This document shows positions 54,433-62,675 of a stretch of DNA of 64,000 bases, piece after piece (the first letter of the stretch is position 1; the number at the start of each line of letters is the position of its first letter). The notes beneath the pieces are model-generated. The model ran no database searches. It saw nothing but the letters and a program-made list of their open reading frames with translations, and was not told the origin of the DNA. Position numbers and translations under genes: made by a program. This DNA comes from Acidilobus saccharovorans 345-15 (GTDB taxonomy: Archaea > Thermoproteota > Thermoprotei_A > Sulfolobales > Acidilobaceae): NCBI RefSeq assembly GCF_000144915.1, contig NC_014374.1:310001-374000 (forward strand), written 5' to 3'.

Positions 54433-55857
54433 TCAGCACCTTCTGATAAGGCCTAGAAGGGCGTCTAGGTTTAGGCCAAAGATTTCCTGGGACCATCTGT
54501 TCAGGTAACTCGCGCTTACCGCTTTACTTACGACTTCCTTGGGCAAAGTGCTAAGGGCTGTGGCTAGGTCTGGGACGCTGCATGCCTTGGCCACCTCAGC
54601 CCCGCCGGAATTGTAAAACCTGAAGCAGAGGTCGTCAGGCAGCTTTACCTTAATGGCTGCGCATGGGTTCTCCTTGAGTCCATTCCTTATCATGAGCCCC
54701 AGGAGTTCGAGCGCGTAGCTGTAGGTCAGGAAGGAGTCATAGGGGTCTCCAAGGTAACTAAAGTATCTGTGAACCTCCCCCTCCCCTCCAGGCTTCGTTG
54801 CCATGTAGTAAAGGTTGTCGCTGACTGAGAGGAGCCTCCATGAGCGCAGGTAAGTGCCGCCCAGGGCACGAGCAAAGTAATAATACCTTCTTAGCACGTC
54901 AAAGGCCTTCCTCTGCATGCCATTTCCTAACCACGCGCTCAGGTCCCTTTCATCGGCCCAGCTTATGGTAGACCAAGGGGGCACATCAAGGTAATCCCTG
55001 GGCTCGAGGTTTAACGCCTCGGAGGCCTTGAGGAACGTGACGCCACGCTTCGAAAGCTCCACGGGGAGCCACCTTAGGAATTCGTGAATGCCGCTCTCGG
55101 GCCAGTGATGCTCCCCAAAGGTCTCATAATCAAGGGCGATGACCACCAGGTCGCCTGGCGTGCTGGCAACCCACGAGGCGTACTTATCCGCGGTCAGTGG
55201 GTACTCGCTCCACTGCCTATTACTGAACCTAAAGCCTATGTCATCGCTTAGCCTATAATTTCTAAGCAGAAGCTTCACGCCACAGAGCGGGTTCTTGTAG
55301 ACATAGTTGGGCGATCTCCATCCGAGCAGCCAGTCGACCCCTTCAGTGATGACGCCCTTAAATCCAAGCCTTTGAAGCTCACAGCCTATGTCATTATTAT
55401 ATATGAACTCCGTGTTTTCAGCTATTGATGGGTTTACGCCAAAGGTCTCCCTGACGAGCTCGACTTGGGCCTTAACTTGGTCTTCGAACTCTGCCCTGTC
55501 GACAAACCATGCCAGGGAGTGGTAATACGTCTGGGCGGCAAGCTCAAGGAGGCCTTTGTCAACGAGCTTTCTAAGGAGATCTATAACCTCTTCGTGCTCT
55601 TTCTTGAGCTGTTCTAACAGAATGCCACTTATACTCATGGTCATCTTGAAGTCCTTCACTTTTTGTGAGGCTTCATACAGAATCTTGGTCGCGGCCAAGT
55701 AGGTCCTTGAGACGACGCGCGATAATATTTCTGAGTTGCCCATGACGTCTATGACATCGCTAAAGCTGGTGGGCAGGTTGCTCGGGCTGTAGAGTGACAG
55801 CCTCTTGAGTCGAAGAGGCTGGTGCAGCTCGAAGAACAGCGCTATGTGGGAAGTCAT
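54433..55857 (-). CDS. Glycoside hydrolase family 57 (alpha-amylase/glucanotransferase-like)
   Basis: A 474-residue single-domain GH57 protein. It starts IALFFELHQPLRLKRL (region I HQP), has AQTYYHSLAWFVD, PSIAENTEFIYNNDIG (presumed nucleophile Glu) and VIALDYETFGEHHWPE (presumed acid Asp/Glu). It closes with the helical region common to the alpha-amylase-like GH57 group. No signal peptide, hence intracellular. Its gene overlaps the glycogen synthase stop by 4 bases (ATGA), so the two are translationally coupled: one makes and the other trims, branches or remodels polyglucan. Activity (amylase, branching or transferase) is not decided. Confidence 0.85.
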   Translation of the reverse strand: MTSHIALFFELHQPLRLKRLSLYSPSNLPTSFSDVIDVMGNSEILSRVVSRTYLAATKILYEASQKVKDFKMTMSISGILLEQLKKEHEEVIDLLRKLVDKGLLELAAQTYYHSLAWFVDRAEFEDQVKAQVELVRETFGVNPSIAENTEFIYNNDIGCELQRLGFKGVITEGVDWLLGWRSPNYVYKNPLCGVKLLLRNYRLSDDIGFRFSNRQWSEYPLTADKYASWVASTPGDLVVIALDYETFGEHHWPESGIHEFLRWLPVELSKRGVTFLKASEALNLEPRDYLDVPPWSTISWADERDLSAWLGNGMQRKAFDVLRRYYYFARALGGTYLRSWRLLSVSDNLYYMATKPGGEGEVHRYFSYLGDPYDSFLTYSYALELLGLMIRNGLKENPCAAIKVKLPDDLCFRFYNSGGAEVAKACSVPDLATALSTLPKEVVSKAVSASYLNRWSQEIFGLNLDALLGLIRRC

Positions 55858-57428
55858 GATGATATCGCCCTGTAGTAGGCCATCTGCCTGGCCTTCTCAT
55901 AACATTGCAGCAGCTGCTCTGCTGTGGACTCGGGCCGGAACCTCTTGTCTACGTCACTTATGGCGAACTCCCTGATGTCATTTTCAAGCGTGGGGTTCCT
56001 CTTTGCCATGGACCTAAGCTGCTCTATGGGCACGCGATCCAAATCGTGGTCCCACATAATATGGGACAACGACTCCATAGCTAGGCCCAGCTCGTAGGGG
56101 TCCTCAGGCCTGGTTAGCAGCCCGTCGCCTCTGCCGGACCTCAGGTCAACAACTATCTCCTTGAGTCCTCCCACCGCTGACGCTATGACTGGAGTCCCCA
56201 CTGCTAGGGACTCGACGGCCACCAGCCCGAAGGGTTCCCAGCGCGAGGGCACTAGGGTGGCCGCTGCAAGCCTTATTATTGCCTTATACGCGTAATCTGG
56301 CACCCTATTTGATGATATGAGTACTCTTCCCCTGCGCTCCTCAGCCAACCTCTTGATATACTGTTCATAGCCATAATCGCCCACGGGCACTCCCAACACT
56401 ACCAGCGAGGCGGAGGGAGCGTAATCCAGGGCCCTTATTGCTATGTCTATGCCTTTCTGGGACGTCAGTCTGCCCGCAACTATGAAGACCGCCAGGCTCT
56501 CGTCCATTTTATCAAGCCATGAGCCAGGTCTCACGTACTTGTCTATTAGTTCGAAGAGAACTTGATGGTCAACGTTGCCATAGTTGCTCTCTATCCATCT
56601 CTCGACCTCCTTAACGCTCCATTCCGTGCTGTTGTATGCAACGCATGATTTGCCCCCTATCCAATCGCCGTACCTCTTCTTAAGCTCCTCATTTAAGTAG
56701 CTGTAGCTTACGGTCTGTACGGCGTCAGCCTCTATGACACCAAAGGCCTCTACGTTGCCGCCTACGGAGTCCCACACGGCCCTGTTGCTGACAGGCTCGT
56801 GCCTGTACACCCTCCACACCAGGTGCGGTTCATCGTCAAGCCCTGACCACTCTGGCGAGGCGTAGTGCCATGGAAAGCTTGGGGAGCCGCTGAGGTGTAT
56901 AGTGTAAAGTACTGGCACAGCGTAGCCCCTCTTCTCAAGTTCGTCGCGCAACGATATTCCTGCCAGCACCGTGTGCCAGTCATTGACATGTATAATGTCA
57001 GGCTGAACCTCGATCCACGAGAAGGCCTTCACGGCCCTAGCCATGAGGGCTGCCTTCTCCTCGACATACGCATAAGGGTTCCACGAGTCAAATATCACGC
57101 CGGTTGAGTAGTCAAGCCCTTTAAACATGACAACCCTGAAGCCCTCCATGAGGGCCTCCTCAGCGCCAAGGCAGTAGTTATAGCTGTTGCCGTCAAGCCC
57201 CTTCCTGCTCCCGCATACTGCAAAGTCCAATGGCCTTAAGTTGTACTTGGTTCTAATGCCGAGGTCCAGGTGCCTCCCATGCGAGGGCATGAGGACCGTT
57301 ACCTCTACGCCCTTCTTGCTCAAATACTTCGCGTACCTGAAGACCGCCTCCCCAAGGCCGCCGACCTTAACCAGTGGTGATAGCTCAAACGTCAGGATCC
57401 AGGCCCTCTTTATTGAACGAGGCGCCAC
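55854..57428 (-). CDS. glgA: Glycogen synthase, GT5 family
   Basis: Elongates alpha-1,4-glucan from an NDP-glucose. The 524 residues begin with ILTFELSPLVKVGGLGEAVFRYA (nucleotide-binding KVGGLGE), then IIHVNDWHTVLAGISL, FIVAGRLTSQKGIDIAIRAL and the acceptor EPFGLVAVESLAVGTPVIAS. This is GT5 with GT-B fold, archaeal type. The chosen GTG at 57428 fits a minus-strand TTATAAAA box (57460-57467) whose predicted transcription start lies about 10 bases before it; the longest frame (TTG 57446) would begin upstream of that site. Coupled to the GH57 gene by a 4-base overlap. Confidence 0.9.
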   Translation of the reverse strand: MAPRSIKRAWILTFELSPLVKVGGLGEAVFRYAKYLSKKGVEVTVLMPSHGRHLDLGIRTKYNLRPLDFAVCGSRKGLDGNSYNYCLGAEEALMEGFRVVMFKGLDYSTGVIFDSWNPYAYVEEKAALMARAVKAFSWIEVQPDIIHVNDWHTVLAGISLRDELEKRGYAVPVLYTIHLSGSPSFPWHYASPEWSGLDDEPHLVWRVYRHEPVSNRAVWDSVGGNVEAFGVIEADAVQTVSYSYLNEELKKRYGDWIGGKSCVAYNSTEWSVKEVERWIESNYGNVDHQVLFELIDKYVRPGSWLDKMDESLAVFIVAGRLTSQKGIDIAIRALDYAPSASLVVLGVPVGDYGYEQYIKRLAEERRGRVLISSNRVPDYAYKAIIRLAAATLVPSRWEPFGLVAVESLAVGTPVIASAVGGLKEIVVDLRSGRGDGLLTRPEDPYELGLAMESLSHIMWDHDLDRVPIEQLRSMAKRNPTLENDIREFAISDVDKRFRPESTAEQLLQCYEKARQMAYYRAISS

Positions 57429-57482
57429 TAAAGCTCTTGGAGGCAAGCTTAAACCCGTTTTATAATCCAGGGGCTGCGTGGA

Positions 57483-58223
57483 TTAAATTCTGATGGTTAT
57501 AGGGGACCTAAAGGGGTTAGCTGTTGAGTGGTTTGGGCACTGCATTATAGTTAGCGTACCGAGCTTAAGAAGCAGGCTCAGGGGCATCCTTGTCCCTTTA
57601 ACAATTTTTTCAAAGGTCAGCGCCGTGCCTAACCATATTCGGTCCCAGTACTTCCTTCCTACGCGCCTTGCGCTGCTCTTGACCTTAGGGCACTTAAGTC
57701 TGATATAGCCGAGCCCATCAATGAATGGGGTGTGCCCATGGTACAGGAAGCGTATGGTAACCTTACTTAAGCCTGCCAGGTTATACTCGCACAGGTCATA
57801 GTGAACCCTTGCGTAGGCAAAGAGCAGCCTATAGTCGTTATCGTTGTTTCTAGCGAAGACCAGCTCTATGGGCTCGTACTCGGCCTTGTTGTCACCCCTG
57901 TATATGGAAAACGGAAACCAGGAGTAGAGCACAAGGCCCACGAGGCCCAGTTCCTCGTTAACTAGGTCAGGCCACGCCGTTACCTTGAACTCCGACACGG
58001 GATCTACGTTCCTGGGTATCTCGACCTCAGCCCTGTACTTGTTTATAAGAACATCTATAAGGTGCCGGGAAGTCGCAGCCAACCTGGGCAACTCATCCTT
58101 AAATGCCTCCTGATCATCTATTGCCAGCTTCAGTGACGTGGGTATGCCATCAGTGTCAAGGATCCAGCGCTTTAAGCTGCCGCACTCCTTGACCAGCGAG
58201 TCTGCATCAGGCTGTCCGAGCAC
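57483..58223 (-). CDS. Unknown archaeal protein overlapping alaX
   Basis: A 246-residue protein I do not recognise. The middle shows alpha/beta segments with FSIYRGDNKAEYEPIELVFARNN and RVHYDLCEYNLAG, and HGHTPFIDG, but no known catalytic motif; the N-terminal third is helical and acidic, the C terminus basic with RMPLSLLLKLGTL. Its GTG start (58223) lies inside the end of alaX (17-base overlap), so the two are coupled; a link to tRNA editing is possible but unproven. The gene ends 37 bases after the glycogen synthase promoter region begins. Confidence 0.6.
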   Translation of the reverse strand: MLGQPDADSLVKECGSLKRWILDTDGIPTSLKLAIDDQEAFKDELPRLAATSRHLIDVLINKYRAEVEIPRNVDPVSEFKVTAWPDLVNEELGLVGLVLYSWFPFSIYRGDNKAEYEPIELVFARNNDNDYRLLFAYARVHYDLCEYNLAGLSKVTIRFLYHGHTPFIDGLGYIRLKCPKVKSSARRVGRKYWDRIWLGTALTFEKIVKGTRMPLSLLLKLGTLTIMQCPNHSTANPFRSPITIRI

Positions 58224-58953
58224 CAGCGGGCACCTGTGAGAGGCGGTAGTAGACCCTCTTTCTAGTCTTGCCCCTGTTCTCCACGCTAACGACCTCTATG
58301 TGACCCACTTCGCAGGTGTTCTTGACGTGGGGGGCTCCGTCGGCCTGTATGTCAACTCCCGGTATCTCAACTATTCTAAGCTTGTCAACTGCCGGGGGCA
58401 GCCTTCCGGCAAGCTTTACTATGCCGGGAATTTGAAGTGCCCTGTCGCGCTCAAGCCAGTAGACCTTGACGTCAATGCACCTGCTGAGCACATTATTTGC
58501 CTCGTCTACAGCGGTCAGTATAGCCTGTCTCCAGTTCTCCACGCCGCTCAGGTCAAAGTCGTCCTGCGCTTCATCAGGCTTAATGTGCCCTCCGGTTATC
58601 TTGGCTCCATATTTATTATAGAGCACCGCGGCCAGGACGTGGCTCGCCGTGTGGAGCCTCATCATGGAGTACCTTCTCTCCCAGTCCAGAACGCCCTTTA
58701 CTTTATCCCCAGGGGATAGCTGAACCGGAGCCTCTGTTATGTGAGCTACATCATCACCGTCTTCGATAACGTTCACTACCCTTACTGTTGAGCCTGAGGG
58801 CAGCACCAGGAGGCCCGTGTCAGCATCAAGGCCTCCAGAGGGCCCTGGGTGAAAGGCCGTAGCGTCTAGATATATCTTATTTTGATCAACCCTGGTCACC
58901 GTGGCCTCGAACTCTTTCACGTATGAGTCCTCTTGGTAAAGCAGCCTTACCAT
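58207..58953 (-). CDS. alaX: Alanyl-tRNA editing protein AlaX
   Basis: A free-standing editing domain that hydrolyses Ser- or Gly-mischarged tRNA-Ala. 248 residues with FHPGPSGGLDADTG, the zinc site HTASHVLAAVLY (HxxxH), and PHVKNTCEVGHIEVVSVENRGKTRKRVYY with the CxxxH ligands, all conserved. The N-terminal beta-barrel domain is the AlaX-L/M type. Preceded on the same strand by tRNA-Thr, 20 bases away. Followed by the unknown gene at 57483 with a short overlap. Confidence 0.92.
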   Translation of the reverse strand: MVRLLYQEDSYVKEFEATVTRVDQNKIYLDATAFHPGPSGGLDADTGLLVLPSGSTVRVVNVIEDGDDVAHITEAPVQLSPGDKVKGVLDWERRYSMMRLHTASHVLAAVLYNKYGAKITGGHIKPDEAQDDFDLSGVENWRQAILTAVDEANNVLSRCIDVKVYWLERDRALQIPGIVKLAGRLPPAVDKLRIVEIPGVDIQADGAPHVKNTCEVGHIEVVSVENRGKTRKRVYYRLSQVPAGARTA

Positions 58954-58973
58954 TAACTACACCCCAGGCGTGG

Positions 58974-59075
58974 AGCCGCCGGCGGGACTTGAACCCGCGA
59001 CCACCGGCTCTCTCGACCTCGGCCTTGGCCAGAGCCCATACGAGGCCGGCGCTCTACCGGCTGAGCTACGGCGGC
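58974..59075 (-). tRNA. tRNA-Thr(CGU) with a 29-base intron
   Basis: Acceptor GCCGCCG/CGGCGGC, D stem GCTC/GAGC, anticodon stem CCGGC/GCCGG, anticodon CGT (59040-59042), T loop TTCAAGT, discriminator T and encoded CCA (58971-58973). The intron occupies 59010-59038, directly after position 37, the canonical archaeal site; it can fold for splicing-endonuclease cleavage. A CATTAATAACG promoter element lies about 30 bases upstream on the minus strand. Discriminator U is usual for archaeal tRNA-Thr. Confidence 0.94.
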
Positions 59076-59250
59076 CCGCCAGTTAGCCATAGGGTGGGCC
59101 GTTATTAATGCTTCGCTTCTACTGCAACTGATTAAGCTATGTATCCCACCATGTGTACCTAGTCGGTTTTATAAAGCTCCAAACGTAAAATACATAGTGC
59201 TTTAAAGCTTCTGACATCTTTTAACAAATAGGCCGAGCAGTTTGATTGAT

Positions 59251-60474
59251 GTGGCAAGTAAATTCTCAAGCGGAGTGAAGTCCCTGAGGCCGTCCGAGAT
59301 AAGAGAAATTCTGGCACTGACGGAGAACAAGAAAGTGCTGAGCCTTGCCGGAGGGCTGCCGGGCCCTGAGGTCTTTCCGAAGGAAGAGCTCGCTGCCATA
59401 GCGTCAAGGGTCATAGAGGAGCTCGGGGACAGCGCCCTTCAATACTCACCCACCCTGGGCGTTATGCCGTTCAGGGAGGCCGTTGCAGACTTCGTGAGAG
59501 GCAAGGGCGTCAAAGTTACTGACAACGACAGGGTTGCTGTGACAACGGGAAGCCAGGAGGCGATATACCTGCTTGCAATGACGCTGATAAACCCAGGCGA
59601 TGGCATCATAGTTGAGAGCCCCACTTACCTGGCGGCGCTCAACGTGTTCAGATACTACGGGGCCAACTTCATATCTATACCGCTAGACGAGAACGGCATG
59701 CGGACGGACCTGCTCGAGGACAGCATCAAGAAGGCTAAGGAGAAGGGCATTAACGTCAAGATGATATACACTGTAGCCACGTGCCACAACCCAACAGGCG
59801 TCATAATGAGCGACGACAGGAGAAAGGAGCTGATGGAAATCGCCAGCAAGTACGACCTGCTGGTAATAGAGGACGACCCCTACAGCTTCTTCGTGTTTGA
59901 CGATGACGTGAATTTCACGCACCTTAAGACTATGGATGACGAGGGCCGCGTGATATATCTTGGCACATTCAGCAAAATCCTGGCTCCAGGGCTGAGGCTT
60001 GGGTACATGATAGCCGACAGGCAGCTCGTCAGGGCGGTCGAGCTGGCGAAACAGATGGTCGACCTTCACTCGTCCACACTTTCCCAGTACATAGCACTCT
60101 ACGCAATAAAGGAGGGCGTGGTTGACAGGACTATAGAGAAGGCCAGAAAGTCATACAGGGAGAAGAGGGACGTGATGATAGAGGCCCTGGAGGAGTACAT
60201 GCCAGACGGCAGCCACTGGTTCAGGCCAAGGGGAGGGCTCTTCGCCTTCATATACCTGCCAGAGGGCGTTGACACATCAGACATGTTACAGATGGCCATA
60301 GACAGGGGCGTCGCATACGTGCCAGGCAGGAGCTTCTTCAGCGACGGCAGTGGCGCGAATGCAATGAGGATAAACTTCAGCTACCTGCCGCCTGACAAGC
60401 TGAGGGAGGGCATAAGGATCATAGCCAACACAGCTGTAGACTACCTAAAGGCTAAGGGCAAGGTTGCCTCCTGA
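59251..60474 (+). CDS. Class I aminotransferase (aminoadipate/aromatic type, MocR-like subgroup)
   Basis: A 407-residue fold-type I aminotransferase. VLSLAGGLPGPEVFPKEEL near the start, LQYSPTLGVMPFREAVADF, TTGSQEAIYLLAMTLINPGD, CHNPTGVIMSDDRR, IEDDPYSFF and the PLP lysine in GTFSKILAPGLRLGY are those of the subgroup containing LysN, archaeal aromatic aminotransferases and 2-aminoadipate transaminase. Substrate is not certain; a role in lysine or aromatic amino acid metabolism is likely. I used the GTG at 59251, about 29 bases from TTTTAACA; the TTG at 59242 in frame is closer to the TATA box than usual. Monocistronic; about 300 bases follow before the next gene. Confidence 0.9.
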   Translation: MASKFSSGVKSLRPSEIREILALTENKKVLSLAGGLPGPEVFPKEELAAIASRVIEELGDSALQYSPTLGVMPFREAVADFVRGKGVKVTDNDRVAVTTGSQEAIYLLAMTLINPGDGIIVESPTYLAALNVFRYYGANFISIPLDENGMRTDLLEDSIKKAKEKGINVKMIYTVATCHNPTGVIMSDDRRKELMEIASKYDLLVIEDDPYSFFVFDDDVNFTHLKTMDDEGRVIYLGTFSKILAPGLRLGYMIADRQLVRAVELAKQMVDLHSSTLSQYIALYAIKEGVVDRTIEKARKSYREKRDVMIEALEEYMPDGSHWFRPRGGLFAFIYLPEGVDTSDMLQMAIDRGVAYVPGRSFFSDGSGANAMRINFSYLPPDKLREGIRIIANTAVDYLKAKGKVAS

Positions 60475-60684
60475 GGGCTCGGAGCTCCAGACCTTCATCA
60501 TTTTTCATCAGGTAAACCATCTCCTCACGGCCCTAGCACACTAAGTTTAGGGAAAGGCTCTTATCTTCAACGGGGCCTTCAAGTAATAGACTCTTCCGCG
60601 GATGCTATCTCCGGCCACTAACAGCTTGCGGCCTAGCCTTTGAACGCAACAATTTTATTATTATAGTGCGCCCTAGGTATACCC
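60475..60684. other. Intergenic stretch after the aminotransferase
   Basis: I see no gene in the first 175 bases: there is a GGAGCTCC palindrome near 60482 and a CTGATGA-like motif on the minus strand near 60505, not enough to call anything. At the right end AATTTTATTATTATAG (60651-60666) is a promoter whose transcription start would be near 60686, where the guide-RNA candidate begins. Confidence 0.5.
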
Positions 60685-60745
60685 TGGCGTGAAGAGGCTC
60701 GAAAGGGCTGACATCAGGATGAAGAGCCCGCGCAGGGCTGACCGT
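60685..60745 (+). ncRNA. Candidate C/D box guide RNA (2'-O-methylation sRNA)
   Basis: The layout is that of an archaeal C/D sRNA: box C GTGAAGA (60689-60695), a 12-base guide GGCTCGAAAGGG, box D' CTGA (60708-60711), a 7-base spacer, box C' ATGAAGA (60719-60725), a second 12-base guide GCCCGCGCAGGG and box D CTGA (60738-60741). Both C boxes are RUGAAGA, one change from RUGAUGA; the A would pair with the U of CUGA, so the kink-turn should form. A TATA-like element at 60651-60666 places the start right at box C. The terminal stem is weak. Targets would be methylated opposite the fifth base upstream of D or D'. Confidence 0.6.
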
Positions 60746-60778
60746 AAAGTCTGCGGGTGAACTTGAGTAGAGGGTGCA

Positions 60779-61747
60779 GTGAGCGTGAAGTTCCTGGTAA
60801 CTGGGGGTGCGGGCTTCATAGGCTCTCACCTGGTGGAGCTGCTGATAGAGGAAGGTCACGACGTCACGGTTGTTGATAACCTGAGCACCGGCAGGCTCGA
60901 GTTCCTCAAGGACGTGATGGGAAGCCCCCATCTCAGGTTCATTAGGGCCGACCTGACGAGCCCTGAGGTGGCCAGGGAGGTCACCAAGGGCGCTGACGCG
61001 GTGGTGCACCTGGCAGCTAACCCGGAGGTCAGAATAGGGTCGCAGAGCCCCGAGTCCATATATCTTCAGAACGTCCAAATGACCTATAACGTGCTTGAGG
61101 GCATGAGGGCTAACGGCGTGAAGGCCATAGCGTTTGCCTCGTCCTCCACGGTCTACGGGGAGGCAAGGGTTATACCTACGCCTGAGGACTACGGCCCCTG
61201 CTACCCGATAAGCGTGTACGGAGGCTCCAAGCTGGCCTCAGAGGGGCTGATAAGTGGCTACGCGTTTACCTTCGACTGGACCGCGGTGTCGTACAGGCTG
61301 GCCAACGTCGTGGGCCCAAGGTCTACCCACGGCGTCATATATGACTTCATAAACAAGCTCAGGAGGGACCCCACGCGGCTTGAGGTCCTGGGCGACGGCA
61401 GCCAGAGCAAGAGCTACGTGCACGTCAGCGACACGGTGAGGGCCATGTACCAGCTCTTCATGAAGGCCCTGGAGAAGGGGGTAAGGTATGAGGCCTTTAA
61501 CATAGGCACCCCGGACAGGATATCCGTGCTTGAGATAGCTAAAATAGTGGCTGAGACCATGGGCCTAAGCCCACAGATATACACTACCGGAGGGGTCGAC
61601 GGGGGAAGAGGGTGGAGGGGCGATGTAAAGGTAATGCAGCTGTCCATAGAGAAAGCCGTAAGCTGGGGCTGGTCCCCCCAGGTGGGGAGCAGCAGGGACG
61701 TCGTAAGGAGGGCGGTTACGGAGGTCCTGAGCGGGTTCAAAGCTTAA
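60779..61747 (+). CDS. NAD-dependent sugar epimerase/dehydratase (GalE-like)
   Basis: A 322-residue extended short-chain dehydrogenase. NAD-binding GGAGFIGSHLVELL at the start, VVDNLSTGRLEFL, HLAANPEVR, ASSSTVYGEA and the catalytic YGGSK (Tyr-xxx-Lys) define UDP-glucose 4-epimerase-like enzymes. GTPDRISVLEIA and the C-terminal WSPQVGSSRDVVRRAV fit. It may interconvert UDP-glucose and UDP-galactose for glycosylation; the substrate is inferred. Start is GTG at 60779 or GTG at 60785, the latter at ideal distance from GAGGGTG (60771-60777). tRNA-Glu follows 30 bases after the stop. Confidence 0.88.
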   Translation: MSVKFLVTGGAGFIGSHLVELLIEEGHDVTVVDNLSTGRLEFLKDVMGSPHLRFIRADLTSPEVAREVTKGADAVVHLAANPEVRIGSQSPESIYLQNVQMTYNVLEGMRANGVKAIAFASSSTVYGEARVIPTPEDYGPCYPISVYGGSKLASEGLISGYAFTFDWTAVSYRLANVVGPRSTHGVIYDFINKLRRDPTRLEVLGDGSQSKSYVHVSDTVRAMYQLFMKALEKGVRYEAFNIGTPDRISVLEIAKIVAETMGLSPQIYTTGGVDGGRGWRGDVKVMQLSIEKAVSWGWSPQVGSSRDVVRRAVTEVLSGFKA

Positions 61748-61776
61748 TTTTCCCTGCGGCTAAACCTGAGCCAGGT

Positions 61777-61851
61777 GCCGCGGTAGTATAGTCCGGCCCA
61801 GTATGCGGGCCTTTCGAGCCCGTGACCCGGGTTCAAATCCCGGCCGCGGCA
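61777..61851 (+). tRNA. tRNA-Glu(UUC)
   Basis: GCCGCGG acceptor closes with CCGCGGC, D arm GTAT/GTAT, anticodon arm CGGGC-CTTTCGA-GCCCG with anticodon TTC, T arm with TTCAAAT loop, discriminator A. CCA is not encoded (the next bases are CT). GCTTAATTTTCC about 30 bases upstream can be the promoter. The sequence beyond the 3' end changes in character, which makes this tRNA a likely integration site. Confidence 0.96.
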
Positions 61852-61852
61852 C

Positions 61853-61857
61853 TTTTT
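61853..61857 (+). terminator. Oligo-T terminator after tRNA-Glu
   Basis: TTTTT right after the tRNA 3' end, matching the short T-run termination seen for archaeal tRNA genes. Confidence 0.5.
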
Positions 61858-62085
61858 CCTTTACCTTTAAATTGGAAGGGGGCTATGTTCCCTAGATAAA
61901 TAAGGAATTCATGGTAACGAAGGATATTTGCAGCACTCTCGCGACTTAATAAAGAATGCGTGAGATCGTGGCAAATATTGACATAAAATAAGCTCGACAG
62001 CGAGCAAAGATTCGGATTCTAGAGAAAGTGGTTGAGAAATATGAATTGAGCTATGTTGTACAAAAGTCAAGATAAGAGTGAGTAG

Positions 62086-62244
62086 GAGTGCTCCATACGG
62101 ATACTTTACAGAGAAAGTGAAGAAGACCTGGATCGGATAATTCAGCTAATTGCGAAAATGCTCGGTTTAGATGAACTAAGCGATGCACCCTGCGAGTTAA
62201 AACAGCAGATGGGGCCCCAAGACTATGCTAAGCGTTATCATTAA
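62086..62244 (+). pseudogene. Coding fragment, gene remnant
   Basis: After a TAG at 62083, a 52-codon stretch reads RILYRESEEDLDRIIQLIAK and continues MLGLDELSDAPCELKQQ, ending at TAA 62242. The amphipathic, acidic look is protein-like, but it has no promoter or start and neighbouring frames supply matching pieces (SRSAPYGYFTEKVKK), implying frameshifts. The ancestral family is not recognised. Confidence 0.4.
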
Positions 62245-62501
62245 CGCTATGAAGTACACGGCTTTCGTAATTTCCTCTTAACGTCACTTTGCCAGTGCAT
62301 GGGGATTCCCTAAGGACTGCCATTGGCACATGCATAGTATAAGTGAAGAAGACGTAAAGAAATTTCGAAACGCTGCTCAGCAACATCGAAGAGCCTACCT
62401 CTTGCTACACCCCTTATCTAATTTGGGTTTCTCTCAGTTCGTTACCATCTTCCCCGAAATAGGCGATTCATACCAAAACTTGGGTAATTTAGCCTGACCC
62501 C

Positions 62502-62675
62502 CTATCGATGTCTGAAGTTCTCTAACTTCTTAGAGTCTCTTAATTGCAAAAGAACCCGTACCCTAACCCATAGCCTCTTTCTTGCAGCGTCGATACTCTG
62601 CGTTGCTGACGCCAGATCCATTGCTTCCCATTCGACTACTACGTCTCCTAGACCAAAGTACTCGTAGAGAAGGCC
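62502..62675 (-). pseudogene. Coding fragment, gene remnant on the minus strand
   Basis: A 57-codon frame between stops reads GLLYEYFGLGDVVVEWEAMD, then LASATQSIDAARKRLWVRVR. Just past its TAG another piece (GGQAKLPKFWYESPISGK) and upstream IYRYLVSFPKAF appear in shifted frames, consistent with one decayed gene spanning about 62440-62710. No family recognised. Confidence 0.4.

Noticed and set aside
60475-60560. Second guide RNA or a 22-residue peptide on the minus strand
   Set aside because: CTGATGA and ATGATGA occur, and a short frame follows GAGGAG, but box spacing is wrong and there is no D box or support for coding.
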